Below are positions 38,786 through 48,469 of a DNA stretch of 64,000 nt, piece by piece. A program made the position numbers and the translations under genes. Numbering within the stretch: the first letter of the stretch is position 1; every line of letters begins with the position of its first letter. The stretch spans positions 113,114-177,113 of the forward strand of contig CANQNW010000004.1 of NCBI GenBank assembly GCA_947625305.1, in the 5' to 3' direction. Under the pieces are notes generated by a model. The model saw nothing but the letters and a program-made list of their open reading frames with translations, was not told the DNA's origin and did no database searches. Origin of the DNA: Candidatus Gastranaerophilales bacterium. GTDB taxonomy: Bacteria > Cyanobacteriota > Vampirovibrionia > Gastranaerophilales > Gastranaerophilaceae.

Positions 38786-40589
38786 ACTTTTAGTACCTGC
38801 AAACAATAAAAATATTGCTATAAAAGCAATAAAAGCAGGTGCTGATGCCGTATATATAGGATATTCCAAATACGGTGCAAGAGTTCAAGCAGGTAATTCC
38901 TTAGAGGATTTAATTGATATTATTGAATTTGCTCATCAATACAGAGTAAAAATTTATATAACTTTAAACACAATTTTAAAGAATGACGAACTCTTAAAAA
39001 TCGAAAAATTAATTTGGCATTTATATAACATAAAAACAGACGGGATAATAATCCAAGATATGGGGATTTTAGAACTAAATCTTCCGCCTATCCCAATAAT
39101 AGCCAGTACTCAATGCCATAATGACAGCATTGAAAAAATTAAATTCCTTGAAAAAACAGGATTTAAAAGAGTAATACTCCCGAGAGAATTAAGCATTAAG
39201 CAGATACAAGAAATAAGAAAACAAACCAATATTGAACTGGAATGCTTTATCCATGGCGCATTATGTGTATCATACAGCGGACAGTGTTATTTAAGTTATT
39301 CAATAGGCGGAAGAAGCGCAAATAGAGGCGAATGTGCTCAACCTTGCAGAAGAAAATATTCGCTTAAAGATGCTAACGGGAAATATTTAATCAGAGATAA
39401 ATACATATTAAGTTTAAAAGACTTAAATCTTTCCAATCACATTGAAGAACTTATAAAAGCAGGCATTACATCTTTTAAAATTGAAGGCAGACTTAAAAAT
39501 GAAACTTACGTCGTAAATACAACCGCCTATTACAGGCAGGTTATCGACAATGTATTATCTGTATTAAATCTTAATCGTTCTTCGCAAGGGATTTGTACGT
39601 ATGATTTTGAACCTGATTTATCAAAAACTTTTAACAGGGGCTATACAAACTTTTACATTAATGAAGAAAAAAATAACCTTTCAACAGTTGATTATAATTC
39701 TAATATAGGTGAATTTATCGGGGTTGTGCAAAGTGTAAAAAAGAATTATTTCTCACTAAGCAATAACATATTAAATAACGGCGACGGGATTTGCTTTTTT
39801 AATGAAAATAACGAATTATCAGGAACAAATATAAATAAAACAGAAGGAAATTTAATTTATCCTGCTGAAATAAAAGGTATAAAACAAGGAACTAAAATAT
39901 ACAGAAATTATAACAGAGTATTTGACAATACACTACAAAACACTGTAGCAGAAAGAAAAATACCTGTTTCTATAAGAATAAGAGAAACAAAATTCGGATA
40001 CATATTCTTCCTTGAAGATACGGAGGGAAATTGTGCCGTTGAAATTATCTCAAAAACTTATGAACCTGCAATAAATAAAGATAAAGCCAAAACGACAATA
40101 GAAGTTCAGTTATCAAAAACGGGCGGAAGTATTTTTAAAGTAGTAAAAATTGATATTAAACTAAAAAATATACCTTTTATAAAAGTATCTGCAATAAACG
40201 AAATAAGAAGGCAGTTAATAAATAAATTAATAAAAATAAGAAAGAAAAATTTTAAACAGAGCATAAGGGAAAATCCATTAACAATAACGAAATACCCGCT
40301 CTCGGAACTTAACTATAAATCAAACATATATAACGACAAAGCCGAAATGTTTTATAAAAAAAGAGGTGCATTCGTAAAAGAAAGAGCATTTGAAAGTTTA
40401 AATAACCATAAAGGTAAAGAACTTATGGTTTCAAAATACTGCTTAAAAAAGCAATTCGGAATCTGCCCGAAACAAACAAATATAAAAAAATATTCGGAAC
40501 CCTTCACCCTAACAGACGAATTCAACAAGGAATACCTTGTTGAATTCAATTGTAAGGAATGTGTTATGAAAATTATAAATAAGGATTAA
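38730..40589 (+). CDS. U32 family peptidase / RlhA-like protein
   Basis: 619 residues. FELLVPANNKNIAIKAIKAGADAVYIG opens the U32 domain. The family signature GALCVSYSGQCYLS with GRSANRGECAQPCRRKY and FKIEGRLKN is complete, including cysteines of an Fe-S cluster. The C-terminal half resembles the collagenase-like extension of RlhA/YhbU-type proteins, which take part in rRNA or tRNA hydroxylation. The start is uncertain: ATG at 38730 overlaps the Clp_N gene by 56 bases, TTG at 38766 by 20. A perfect 13-bp inverted repeat lies near the end. Confidence 0.85.
   Translation: MFLKSDKELKTGLKGLEFELLVPANNKNIAIKAIKAGADAVYIGYSKYGARVQAGNSLEDLIDIIEFAHQYRVKIYITLNTILKNDELLKIEKLIWHLYNIKTDGIIIQDMGILELNLPPIPIIASTQCHNDSIEKIKFLEKTGFKRVILPRELSIKQIQEIRKQTNIELECFIHGALCVSYSGQCYLSYSIGGRSANRGECAQPCRRKYSLKDANGKYLIRDKYILSLKDLNLSNHIEELIKAGITSFKIEGRLKNETYVVNTTAYYRQVIDNVLSVLNLNRSSQGICTYDFEPDLSKTFNRGYTNFYINEEKNNLSTVDYNSNIGEFIGVVQSVKKNYFSLSNNILNNGDGICFFNENNELSGTNINKTEGNLIYPAEIKGIKQGTKIYRNYNRVFDNTLQNTVAERKIPVSIRIRETKFGYIFFLEDTEGNCAVEIISKTYEPAINKDKAKTTIEVQLSKTGGSIFKVVKIDIKLKNIPFIKVSAINEIRRQLINKLIKIRKKNFKQSIRENPLTITKYPLSELNYKSNIYNDKAEMFYKKRGAFVKERAFESLNNHKGKELMVSKYCLKKQFGICPKQTNIKKYSEPFTLTDEFNKEYLVEFNCKECVMKIINKD
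40518..40547. repeat. Perfect 13-bp inverted repeat inside the U32 gene
   Basis: GAATTCAACAAGG (40518-40530), spacer AATA, CCTTGTTGAATTC (40535-40547). It codes for EFNKEYLVEF near the C-terminus of the U32 protein, about 40 bases before the stop. Confidence 0.9.
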
Positions 40590-41167
40590 GATCTTTTTAA
40601 TGTTGAATAAGCTGGATTGTTAGCTATAATGCCTGCAATTGTTGTCATTTGATTTCCGTCATTTTTATATAATTTTGATAAGTAGTTTAATCTTTTAACT
40701 AATTTAGAATCAGATGATTTTAATGAAGGATTAACATCTGTGAAAGAAATCCAGGTTTTAACTTCAGTATTCCAAGCTCTGACTTCTTCTTCATAAGTTT
40801 TTGTATTTTCGTGGTGAACACTTTCGTGAGCGATTAAACAAGCAACTGCTTCAACGGGAGCTGTTTTATAGTTTGAACTGATTAATATAACCAGACCGCC
40901 GTCAGCTGTTTTTGCAGTAACTGCTTCGCAAGTACCATAACCTAAAACTTCAAGATTTCTGAACATAATTTTAATAGGTCTGTTTGTTGAATTATGTCCT
41001 TGAATAACATCTAATACTTTTCTGTTATTCATAGCATCTAATTTATTTAATGCCGCAGTTAATACGGGCTGTGTTGTATTAGCTGTAAAATCAGCAGCTA
41101 AAGCAGCATTAAAGAACATCAAAACTAATGCGCTAAAAAGCACAATTACTCTACTCATAATTTTCAT
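40586..41167 (-). CDS. Exported putative metallopeptidase (HExxH)
   Basis: 193 residues from the ATG at 41167 (AAGGAA upstream; an in-frame TTG at 41188 is discarded). Signal peptide, cleavage near ALAAD. The mature protein has HESVH (H114, E115, H118) in LIAHESVHHE, fitting a zincin active site, followed by a Tyr/Glu-rich helix that could carry a third ligand. C80 and C110 may form a disulphide. No known family. The gene converges on the U32 gene with a four-base overlap. A secreted peptidase is likely, substrate unknown. Confidence 0.65.
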   Translation of the reverse strand: MKIMSRVIVLFSALVLMFFNAALAADFTANTTQPVLTAALNKLDAMNNRKVLDVIQGHNSTNRPIKIMFRNLEVLGYGTCEAVTAKTADGGLVILISSNYKTAPVEAVACLIAHESVHHENTKTYEEEVRAWNTEVKTWISFTDVNPSLKSSDSKLVKRLNYLSKLYKNDGNQMTTIAGIIANNPAYSTLKRS

Positions 41168-41420
41168 AACAGGGATTCCTTTGAACAACTATCTAAAATT
41201 TTTTAGGGGAAATTTTACTTTCTCTTACAAATTTATACTTCGGCAATTAAAAAAAAAACTTTAGTTTTAAGTTCAAATTTTTTGTATTTTTGTAACATTT
41301 CTTAACTTTTTAAATTTCAAATTTAGCTAAAACGCAATTATATCTTGATTTTTTTAGTTTAAAGTTTTTAATCAAAAATCAAAAATTTTATTATTGTATA
41401 ATTCAATAAAAGGGGAATTT

Positions 41421-42776
41421 ATGATTGATATAGGAATAATAGGTGCGGGGCCTGCCGGGTATACTGCTGCAATAAGGGCGGCTCAAAAGGGATTGAGTGT
41501 TATTTTATTTGAAAAAGAATATATCGGAGGAACATGCCTGAATAAAGGCTGTATCCCTACAAAGGCGATTTTACATTCAATAAAAATGTTTTCAGAGATG
41601 AAAAACTGCGCTAAATACGGGATTAACGCAGAAAATGTAACGGCGGATTTTGCTAAAATTCAGGAAAGACAAAGACTTATAAGCGAGAAAATAAGAAAGT
41701 CATTAACCTCGTTAATTAAAAGTTATAATATAACAATAGTTGAAGGAGAGGCTCAAATTCAATCAGAGCATACAATATGCGCCGATGGCAAAAATTATGA
41801 AGTAAACAATATTATTATAGCAGCAGGCTCAAAACCTAATAAAATAGAATTAAAAGGGGACTTTAACAAAGATATAATATTAACCTCGGATGATATATTA
41901 AATCTTAATACCCTGCCAAAAAGCATGTTAATAATAGGTTCCGGCGCAATAGGGTGTGAGTGGGCAAGAATTTTATCTGCCTTGGGGGTTAAAGTTACGG
42001 TAATTGAAATGCTTAATCAGCTTGTACCTATGGCAGATTATGAAGTATCCGAAAGACTTCAGAGAATATTTAAAAAAAGCAGAATTGATTTTTATACATC
42101 AACAACAATAACTGAAATTCAAGGAAACACAATATTTTTATCAAACGGCAAAACCATTGAATCAGAATATATATTAATGGCGGCAGGAAGATTGCCCGTA
42201 GTTGATTTTGGAGGTTTTTCAAAAAGTATTAAAATAGAAAAATATATAAATACCGACTGTAATTTTAAAACTAACATAGAAAACATATACGCAATAGGTG
42301 ACGTTAACGGCAAATCCCTGCTGGCACACAGCGCAATGAGGCAGGCTGAAGATGTTATAGATTATATATTAACGGGTAAATGCAAGGAATTTAATACAAA
42401 TCTTGTACCTGCCGTTATTTACGGGTCGCCGGAAATTGCATTTATCGGGGAAACGGAACAAGTTCTACAAGCAAAAGATGTTAATTACAAAAAATCAATT
42501 TTCCCGATATCAGCGCTGGGCAAGGCTTATGCTGAGGATAAAATTGAAGGCTTTGTAAAAATTCTTGCAGATGATAATGAAATAAAAGGCGCACATATAA
42601 TATCCGAAGAGGCAAGCGCTATGATTGAACAAATTGCAATAGCAATGACAAATAAAATCCCGCCAGAAGGAATAATAAATACAATTTTTGCGCACCCCTC
42701 GTACTCGGAGGGCATTTTAGAGAGCATGCTTGCACTTGATAATCTTGCAATACATATACCGCAAAAGAAAGAATAA
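41421..42776 (+). CDS. lpdA: Dihydrolipoyl dehydrogenase
   Basis: 451 residues from the ATG at 41421 (GGGGAATTT upstream); the frame is open to 41394. FAD-dependent disulphide oxidoreductase, E3 of 2-oxo acid or glycine-cleavage complexes. GAGPAGYTAAIRAAQ, redox disulphide GGTCLNKGCIPTK, NAD-binding IIGSGAIGCEWA, and the C-terminal HPSYSE with active-site His and Glu. No lipoyl-domain partners are beside it, so which complex it serves is unknown. Confidence 0.93.
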   Translation: MIDIGIIGAGPAGYTAAIRAAQKGLSVILFEKEYIGGTCLNKGCIPTKAILHSIKMFSEMKNCAKYGINAENVTADFAKIQERQRLISEKIRKSLTSLIKSYNITIVEGEAQIQSEHTICADGKNYEVNNIIIAAGSKPNKIELKGDFNKDIILTSDDILNLNTLPKSMLIIGSGAIGCEWARILSALGVKVTVIEMLNQLVPMADYEVSERLQRIFKKSRIDFYTSTTITEIQGNTIFLSNGKTIESEYILMAAGRLPVVDFGGFSKSIKIEKYINTDCNFKTNIENIYAIGDVNGKSLLAHSAMRQAEDVIDYILTGKCKEFNTNLVPAVIYGSPEIAFIGETEQVLQAKDVNYKKSIFPISALGKAYAEDKIEGFVKILADDNEIKGAHIISEEASAMIEQIAIAMTNKIPPEGIINTIFAHPSYSEGILESMLALDNLAIHIPQKKE

Positions 42777-42811
42777 TATAATTTGGTGTGATGTATAAGG
42801 ACTAAATTGTT

Positions 42812-42850
42812 ATTGTACCGTTCATAAATCTTGTGGATGAACGGTACAAT
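42812..42850. other. Perfect 14-bp inverted repeat between convergent genes
   Basis: ATTGTACCGTTCAT (42812-42825), loop of 11 bases, ATGAACGGTACAAT (42837-42850). It sits between the lpdA end and the 3' end of the HExxH membrane-protein gene. It could end both transcripts, but neither side has a true T-run, so it is weaker than the other terminators here. Confidence 0.6.
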
Positions 42851-42880
42851 TATTCATAAAATCGGAGATAAATAATATAT

Positions 42881-43828
42881 TTATTCGGATTTTTCAGCCT
42901 TATTTAATTGAGCATCAATTTTTGCCTGCACTTTTTCTTGATGTTTTTTACCAAAATAATCTTTAATTTTAACTGCACTGAATGCCGTAAGCGCAAGACT
43001 AAGCGCAGCACCAAGATAAGATGTATATGCACCTAAGTTAGTTTTTAAAACTTTTTTAGCTAATTCTTTAGGCAGATTTGAATTTGCCCATTTACAACCT
43101 CGGATTGAAGCCATACCTTCTTCTAAAAGCATTGGAACCATTACTGCAAATGATAATTTGCCTGCATTACCTCTAATCGCATTTTTAACTTTTTGCGCTT
43201 TTGTAAGTTCTTTACCGTCTTTTGCTTCAGCTTTATTTGTAAATGCCGAAAATAATATCAGCATAGAAGCTAATAACATTCCCGGAGTTCTCATTTTCTG
43301 TAATACCTTCCAAAATTTGGAAGTATTATTATTAATAGCATGTCCTATTTCATGGAAAACAGCATTTGGTAATTTTTCCATATTAATTACAATTGAATTT
43401 TTATTATATAATATATCTCCAAGTGTTGATTTTATAGCTTTATCAGTATAGAAGGCATTCTTTCCTTTTGCCGTTGCAAATATAGGACTAATCATTTCAT
43501 AAAGTTTATCAGGCATTCCTGAAAGATTTATTCCTGCATTAGTACAATTATTAATAACAACTCCTTTTTCATCCAGTCCTTTTGATTTAATAAAATTATT
43601 TGCCGATTCAAAAATTTGCTGAATTTGTTCACTTGTTAAGTTGGAAGAATGTTTTATTAAACTATTTTTTGCGAAAGCACTTCCGGGCAAAGAACTAAGC
43701 ATATTTGCTATATTAGAACCGCCAATTGCCAATGCCGTTGCGGCTATACCGCCTTTATTCTGTTTTTTTTGAAGTTTCTCAATTTTTTTAGTATTTAAGT
43801 TTGTTTGATTCAAAACATTTAAAGTCAT
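42881..43828 (-). CDS. Membrane-associated putative metallopeptidase (HEIGH)
   Basis: 315 residues from the ATG at 43828 (AAGGTGG upstream). H159-E160-x-x-H163 in VFHEIGHAIN is a zincin motif, and EEGMAS (E236/E237) is well placed as third ligand, the gluzincin arrangement of M48-like enzymes. Hydrophobic segments at about 184-200, 226-236 and 270-290 suggest membrane association. There is a basic, Gln/Lys-rich N-terminus and C-terminus. No family recognised with certainty. Stands alone, opposite to lpdA. Confidence 0.65.
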   Translation of the reverse strand: MTLNVLNQTNLNTKKIEKLQKKQNKGGIAATALAIGGSNIANMLSSLPGSAFAKNSLIKHSSNLTSEQIQQIFESANNFIKSKGLDEKGVVINNCTNAGINLSGMPDKLYEMISPIFATAKGKNAFYTDKAIKSTLGDILYNKNSIVINMEKLPNAVFHEIGHAINNNTSKFWKVLQKMRTPGMLLASMLILFSAFTNKAEAKDGKELTKAQKVKNAIRGNAGKLSFAVMVPMLLEEGMASIRGCKWANSNLPKELAKKVLKTNLGAYTSYLGAALSLALTAFSAVKIKDYFGKKHQEKVQAKIDAQLNKAEKSE

Positions 43829-43924
43829 TTTAACCACCTTCTACCTTTTTTACCGATAAATATGTAAAACAAATGAAGGATAAAAAATGACTATATTAAA
43901 AATTGTATTAAGTTTTATTAAGCG

Positions 43925-44332
43925 TTATAAAATTTTTTGGAAGTTAATTTTATTGTTAGTTTCAATATAATTATGCAGTTTCTGCAATAGTGCAGGTGAA
44001 AAATTATAATTATTATCAGCCGGAACAATTTTTATAAACGAGTTATATCCATCTTTAGAAGAAACAGAGGCAATAAACTCTTTAGTAGAAACTTTAAAAA
44101 GTACACTTCCCGTTTTAAATTGAATTTCTTCTATTAAATAATTATGCTCATTCAAGGCAGAAAGCAGTAAATACAATAAGTTTTCAGATGAAGTTTTATA
44201 AGACTTGGCAAAATCTTTTATATTCGGAACACTGATTGTATTATTTACAGGAATAATATTATCAGCAAATACACTTTGTGCTGAAGTTAAAAACATAAAT
44301 AATAATATAAATAATGTAAATATTTTTTTCAT
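43925..44332 (-). CDS. Hypothetical exported protein
   Basis: 135 residues from the ATG at 44332 (an upstream ATG at 44347 lies inside polA). Signal peptide MKKIFTLFILLFMFL with cleavage near VFADN. The mature part has alpha/beta character: YLLLSALNEHNYLIEEIQFKTG, then VSTKEFIASVSSKDG. No recognised domain. Its ATG overlaps the polA stop (TAATG), so it is co-translated with polA. Confidence 0.6.
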   Translation of the reverse strand: MKKIFTLFILLFMFLTSAQSVFADNIIPVNNTISVPNIKDFAKSYKTSSENLLYLLLSALNEHNYLIEEIQFKTGSVLFKVSTKEFIASVSSKDGYNSFIKIVPADNNYNFSPALLQKLHNYIETNNKINFQKIL

Positions 44333-47196
44333 TAAATCTCCATCCAAGATTTACCCGTATAAATATCAACCTTCAAAGGAACAAGGAACGGTTGATTAAG
44401 TTCCATTGCTTTTATAACTAAAGATTTTACCTCTTCTATTTCAGTATTAACCGTTTCTATAACAAGTTCATCATGCACCTGAATGATTATTTTAGATTTA
44501 ATGTTATTTTTTATAAAGTCATCATATAACCTAACCATAGCAAGTTTCATAACATCGGCTGCCGTACCTTGGATAGGAGCATTAATAGCGGCTCTTTGAG
44601 CAGCCTCTTGAATTTTTCCGTTAGTCGAAAGCAAACCCGAACTTAAATACCTTTTTCTGCCCCATAGTGTTTCTACATAACCATGAGCATAAGCAAATTT
44701 GACGGTTTCCTCCATATATTTCTTAACATCAGGATAAGTATTAAAGTACCTGTCTATAAAATCCTGCGCTTCAAACGGAGATATACCAAGACTTGATGCA
44801 AGCCCGTAGCGGGATTGACCGTATACTATACCAAAGTTAACCGCTTTTGCTTTAGAACGCATTTCTTTTGTAACTTGTTCTATAGGCACATCAAAAACCT
44901 TGCTTGCAGTGGCGCTATGAACATCTTCATCTGAGCAGAAGGCTTCAATTAAATTATCATCTCGGGATATGTGAGCCAATAATCTTAATTCTATTTGTGA
45001 ATAATCGGCGGATATTATCACATTTCCTTCATCTTCAGCGGTAAAAGCGCCTCTTATTCTGTTCCCGAGTTCCGTTCTTGTCGGAATGTTCTGCAAATTG
45101 GGATTTGATGAGGATAATCTGCCCGTTGTTGTTATTGTCTGATTAAAACTGGTATGAATTCTGTTATCATCAGGGCTTCTTAATTCAGGCAGAGTTTCAA
45201 CGTAGGTGCTTTTTAATTTTGCCAAGTGTCTTTGCTCTAAAATATCTCTTGCTATTTGATGTTCTTCTGCCAGTGTTTCCAATACTTTTGCACTTGTTGA
45301 AAATCCCGTTTTAGATTTCATTCCTTTTGCTTTTAAATTTAATTTGCCAAACAAAATATCACCCACCTGTTTTGGTGAATTAATATTAAACTTTTCCCCT
45401 GCCGCCTCATATATTTTAGTTTCTATGGCATTAAGTTTTTCATTGATTTCCGTATCAATAGCACTTAAACAGTTAATATCAATATGCGCACCGTTCTTTT
45501 CCATTTGTGCTAAGACAATAGTTAACGGCACTTCAATATTATATAAAAGGTCAAGTTCTTTTTCATCCAAATTTTTTGCCCAGTATTTAGTTAAAAGCAA
45601 TGTAGCAAAAGCATCATCGCAAGCATATGAGGCGGCATCTTCAATAGGAACTGTTTCTATCGTTAGGGAGGATGAACTGTTTTTTAAAAGCTGTTCATAT
45701 TCAACCATCATATAGTCAAGGTAGTCGCTTGCCTGCTGTTTTAGCCCGTGTTTACGGGAAGAATCTTTTATATAGCTTGCAAGCATTGTATCAAAAATAA
45801 TATGTTTCATCGGCATTGAATGATGAGATAAAACATGATAATCATATTTAGCATTTTGCAGTGTTTTTGCAATATTTTCATCGGCAAGAATCGGCGCTAA
45901 AGCCTTTATTACCGTTTCAAGTTCCAGTTGTTGACCTACAAGATGAAATACAGGGATATAATAAGATTTTACCAAGTCGCTTTTTGCTTCATCAATTTTG
46001 ACCCTGCCATTTTTTGCTTGGATTTGCTGGGAGTATGCAATGGAAATACCCACCAAATCACACTCAAGCGGGTTAATTCCCGTGGTTTCAACATCTATTG
46101 AAAAAATTGTCTGCGATTTTAGTTCTTCAACAAGTTTTTCAAGCTTTTCAACCGTATCAACAATATTTTTTTCGTGATTATATTCTTTATGGGAGGATTG
46201 AACGAGCATTTCGCCCAAGCCCAATCCTAACTGCATTTGCCCTTGCACGGGAGTATCCGCATTTAAACAATGCTGCGCAACTTTCGGCTCCATAGAACCG
46301 ATTTTAAAGGGTTTTAAAATATTCTCGGAGTTTTTTAAAAAATTATAAAATTGATTTTTCTTAAAAAATTCAATAACCGCATCATAATTGGGCATTTCAA
46401 GTTTAGCACAGTCAAAATCAAAATCTATATCAAGATTTTTTTGAATAGTGGCAAGTTCTTTGCTTAAAAATGCAATATCTTTTCCTTCTGTTAATTTTTT
46501 ATTTAATGCTTTTTCCGTAACCTCATCAATATGTTCATAAATCTGCTCAAGTTTATCAAACCTTGAAAGGAGTTTGCAGGCAGACTTTTCACCAATCCCT
46601 TTTATCCCGGGAATATTATCCGAAGTATCTCCCGATAAACCTTTATAATCCGTTATCTGATAAGGATATACTCCCATTTTTTCATAAACCTTATACCAGT
46701 TAAACTCAACAAGCTCGCCTTTCGAGGGCATAATAACTTCAATATAACCTTCTCGGTCTACAAGCTGAAAAGAATCTCTATCACCTGTTAAAATATAGGT
46801 TTTATGCTGTTTTTGCTTTGCTTTCGCTGCAATTGTGCCTATAACATCATCCGCCTCATAGCCTTCTTTCGTTAAAATAGGGATATTTAATGCGGCTAAG
46901 CCCTCTACTATTAATGCAAGCTGAGAACGCAAAGTATCAGGCATACTTTCACGGTTTGCTTTATAGTCAGAATACATTTCTGTTCTGTAAGTATGTCTTG
47001 AAACATCAAAAGCAACGGCAATTGCATCAGGTTTAATTGTATTATTCTGCAGCAGATCAAAAACTGCCTTAAAAAATCCAAATACAGCCCATGTCGGCTG
47101 ATTATCCGTGGTTTTCATTGCCGTTCGCTCAAGTGCAAAAAAGTACCTGTATGCCAGTGCATGCCCGTCTATTAATAAAAAGTTCTTATCCTGCAT
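44332..47196 (-). CDS. polA: DNA polymerase I
   Basis: 954 residues with all three activities. The 5'-3' exonuclease (1-290) has LIDGHALAYR, GDRDSFQLV and the DKGLSGDTSDNIPG-like turn. The proofreading domain (about 350-540) keeps Exo I DVETTG, Exo II NAKYD and Exo III YACDD, so proofreading should be active. The polymerase domain has DYSQIELR (motif A), KAVNFGIVYG (motif B) and QVHDELV (motif C). The start lacks a strong ribosome site. Confidence 0.97.
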   Translation of the reverse strand: MQDKNFLLIDGHALAYRYFFALERTAMKTTDNQPTWAVFGFFKAVFDLLQNNTIKPDAIAVAFDVSRHTYRTEMYSDYKANRESMPDTLRSQLALIVEGLAALNIPILTKEGYEADDVIGTIAAKAKQKQHKTYILTGDRDSFQLVDREGYIEVIMPSKGELVEFNWYKVYEKMGVYPYQITDYKGLSGDTSDNIPGIKGIGEKSACKLLSRFDKLEQIYEHIDEVTEKALNKKLTEGKDIAFLSKELATIQKNLDIDFDFDCAKLEMPNYDAVIEFFKKNQFYNFLKNSENILKPFKIGSMEPKVAQHCLNADTPVQGQMQLGLGLGEMLVQSSHKEYNHEKNIVDTVEKLEKLVEELKSQTIFSIDVETTGINPLECDLVGISIAYSQQIQAKNGRVKIDEAKSDLVKSYYIPVFHLVGQQLELETVIKALAPILADENIAKTLQNAKYDYHVLSHHSMPMKHIIFDTMLASYIKDSSRKHGLKQQASDYLDYMMVEYEQLLKNSSSSLTIETVPIEDAASYACDDAFATLLLTKYWAKNLDEKELDLLYNIEVPLTIVLAQMEKNGAHIDINCLSAIDTEINEKLNAIETKIYEAAGEKFNINSPKQVGDILFGKLNLKAKGMKSKTGFSTSAKVLETLAEEHQIARDILEQRHLAKLKSTYVETLPELRSPDDNRIHTSFNQTITTTGRLSSSNPNLQNIPTRTELGNRIRGAFTAEDEGNVIISADYSQIELRLLAHISRDDNLIEAFCSDEDVHSATASKVFDVPIEQVTKEMRSKAKAVNFGIVYGQSRYGLASSLGISPFEAQDFIDRYFNTYPDVKKYMEETVKFAYAHGYVETLWGRKRYLSSGLLSTNGKIQEAAQRAAINAPIQGTAADVMKLAMVRLYDDFIKNNIKSKIIIQVHDELVIETVNTEIEEVKSLVIKAMELNQPFLVPLKVDIYTGKSWMEI

Positions 47197-47292
47197 AAAT
47201 TATCCCTAAATCTGATAATAATATTTTATGTTATTAACAGCATTTTAACAATAAATTGTGTATTAATCGTTTCAATTTCGGGTATAAATAAT

Positions 47293-48393
47293 TTATTTTA
47301 TTATTTTTTTACCTAAGAAAGGAAATATTTTTTTAACTAACCCCGGTATATAGTCTGAATTCCCCTCTTTTGAAAAAAATTTTTTAAAGTACTTTTTATC
47401 TTGATTAATTTTAAACTTAAAGCCTAATACTGAATATACTTTGTATGTACAATTTCTGTTAGTCTCGGTTATTATAGAGAAAATACGTTCCGCACCTTTA
47501 CCATAAACACCTTTATCAAACATATAATAATACTTATAACCCTCGGACATATAATACACAGCGAGAGAACCGCCTGCTCTTCCTCCGACAAAATATCTGC
47601 ATTTTGACAATATATATAAGGAGGTCAAATAATCAAGCCCCATTTTATAATAATGGTTTTCTCTATTACAATGTATTTGATTTAATAACTTATATTTATT
47701 TTCTTTATTTTTATATGAAACTCGATATTGTCCGTTATCTAAGAGCATATCTTTAAATTCTGATTTAAAAATATTAAAAATATCTAAATCTTCAGTAGCA
47801 AGGTAAATTTTTTTTATTTCGGGATATTTTTTCAAAACACTTTTTATTTTTTTTATTAATTCATCAGGTTTAGGCTGTATACAATGATTATTCGTCCTGC
47901 GAATCATATAATCCGTGCCTCTTGCAAAAACCCCGAGTATTTCTTTTTCATTTCCCGTTATTGTATTATATTGTTTTTCAATATATGCGTATGTCTCGGC
48001 ATTAAATCTTATATATTTTTTGTAATAATTTTTATAATTACTTAATCTTTCATCTTGTTTATAATTAACTAATTCAACAGGCAAATCAGTAACTTCGGGC
48101 GGATTCATTTTGTTATTTTCATACCATTCGTGATGACCTATAATAACTTCCGACTCTTCATCAATATCATTAAGAGTAATGTTGAACGGCTGTTCAAAAT
48201 AATATTCCCATACATTATCTCTAAATTCCCTGTTATCCTTAAAGTATGAGTTATTATAGTGCATCATATCAACTATAGGTATATAATCATTTTTTACCGC
48301 CCAGATAATGTTGTACATATATTGAAAAACAATAGCCGTTAAACCCATTCCATAAGAGGAAGGCACACCGATTATATAAAATTTCTTTTTCAT
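47293..48393 (-). CDS. Fucosyltransferase-superfamily glycosyltransferase, paralogue B
   Basis: 366 residues, no signal peptide. GVFARGTDY resembles the HxRRGDY donor-binding motif of alpha-1,2/alpha-1,6 fucosyltransferases; TEDLDIF and YILSKCRYFVGGRAGGS match their second and third blocks. It probably transfers fucose or a similar sugar from a GDP-sugar to a surface glycan. About half its residues match the next gene. The C-terminus has the SVLGFKFKI motif shared across the cluster. Start at 48393 with AAGG upstream; a stop lies just before in frame. The upstream promoter carries a poly-G tract. Confidence 0.65.
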   Translation of the reverse strand: MKKKFYIIGVPSSYGMGLTAIVFQYMYNIIWAVKNDYIPIVDMMHYNNSYFKDNREFRDNVWEYYFEQPFNITLNDIDEESEVIIGHHEWYENNKMNPPEVTDLPVELVNYKQDERLSNYKNYYKKYIRFNAETYAYIEKQYNTITGNEKEILGVFARGTDYMIRRTNNHCIQPKPDELIKKIKSVLKKYPEIKKIYLATEDLDIFNIFKSEFKDMLLDNGQYRVSYKNKENKYKLLNQIHCNRENHYYKMGLDYLTSLYILSKCRYFVGGRAGGSLAVYYMSEGYKYYYMFDKGVYGKGAERIFSIITETNRNCTYKVYSVLGFKFKINQDKKYFKKFFSKEGNSDYIPGLVKKIFPFLGKKIIK

Positions 48394-48414
48394 TACATTT
48401 AAACCTTAATTTTT

Positions 48415-48441
48415 ATTATACTTACCCCCCCCCGAACGCAA
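48415..48441 (-). promoter_or_regulatory. Promoter with poly-G spacer, paralogue B
   Basis: On the minus strand: TTGCGT (48441-48436), spacer of 15 bases containing G9, then perfect TATAAT (48420-48415). The -35 is weak and the spacer short; two extra G would give 17. Confidence 0.6.
48425..48433 (-). repeat. Poly-G tract (G9) in promoter spacer
   Basis: C9 on the given strand, G9 on the coding strand, in a genome region of low GC. Candidate slipped-strand site. Confidence 0.9.
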
Positions 48442-48469
48442 TATGATATATTATTTGTTTTACAATAAT

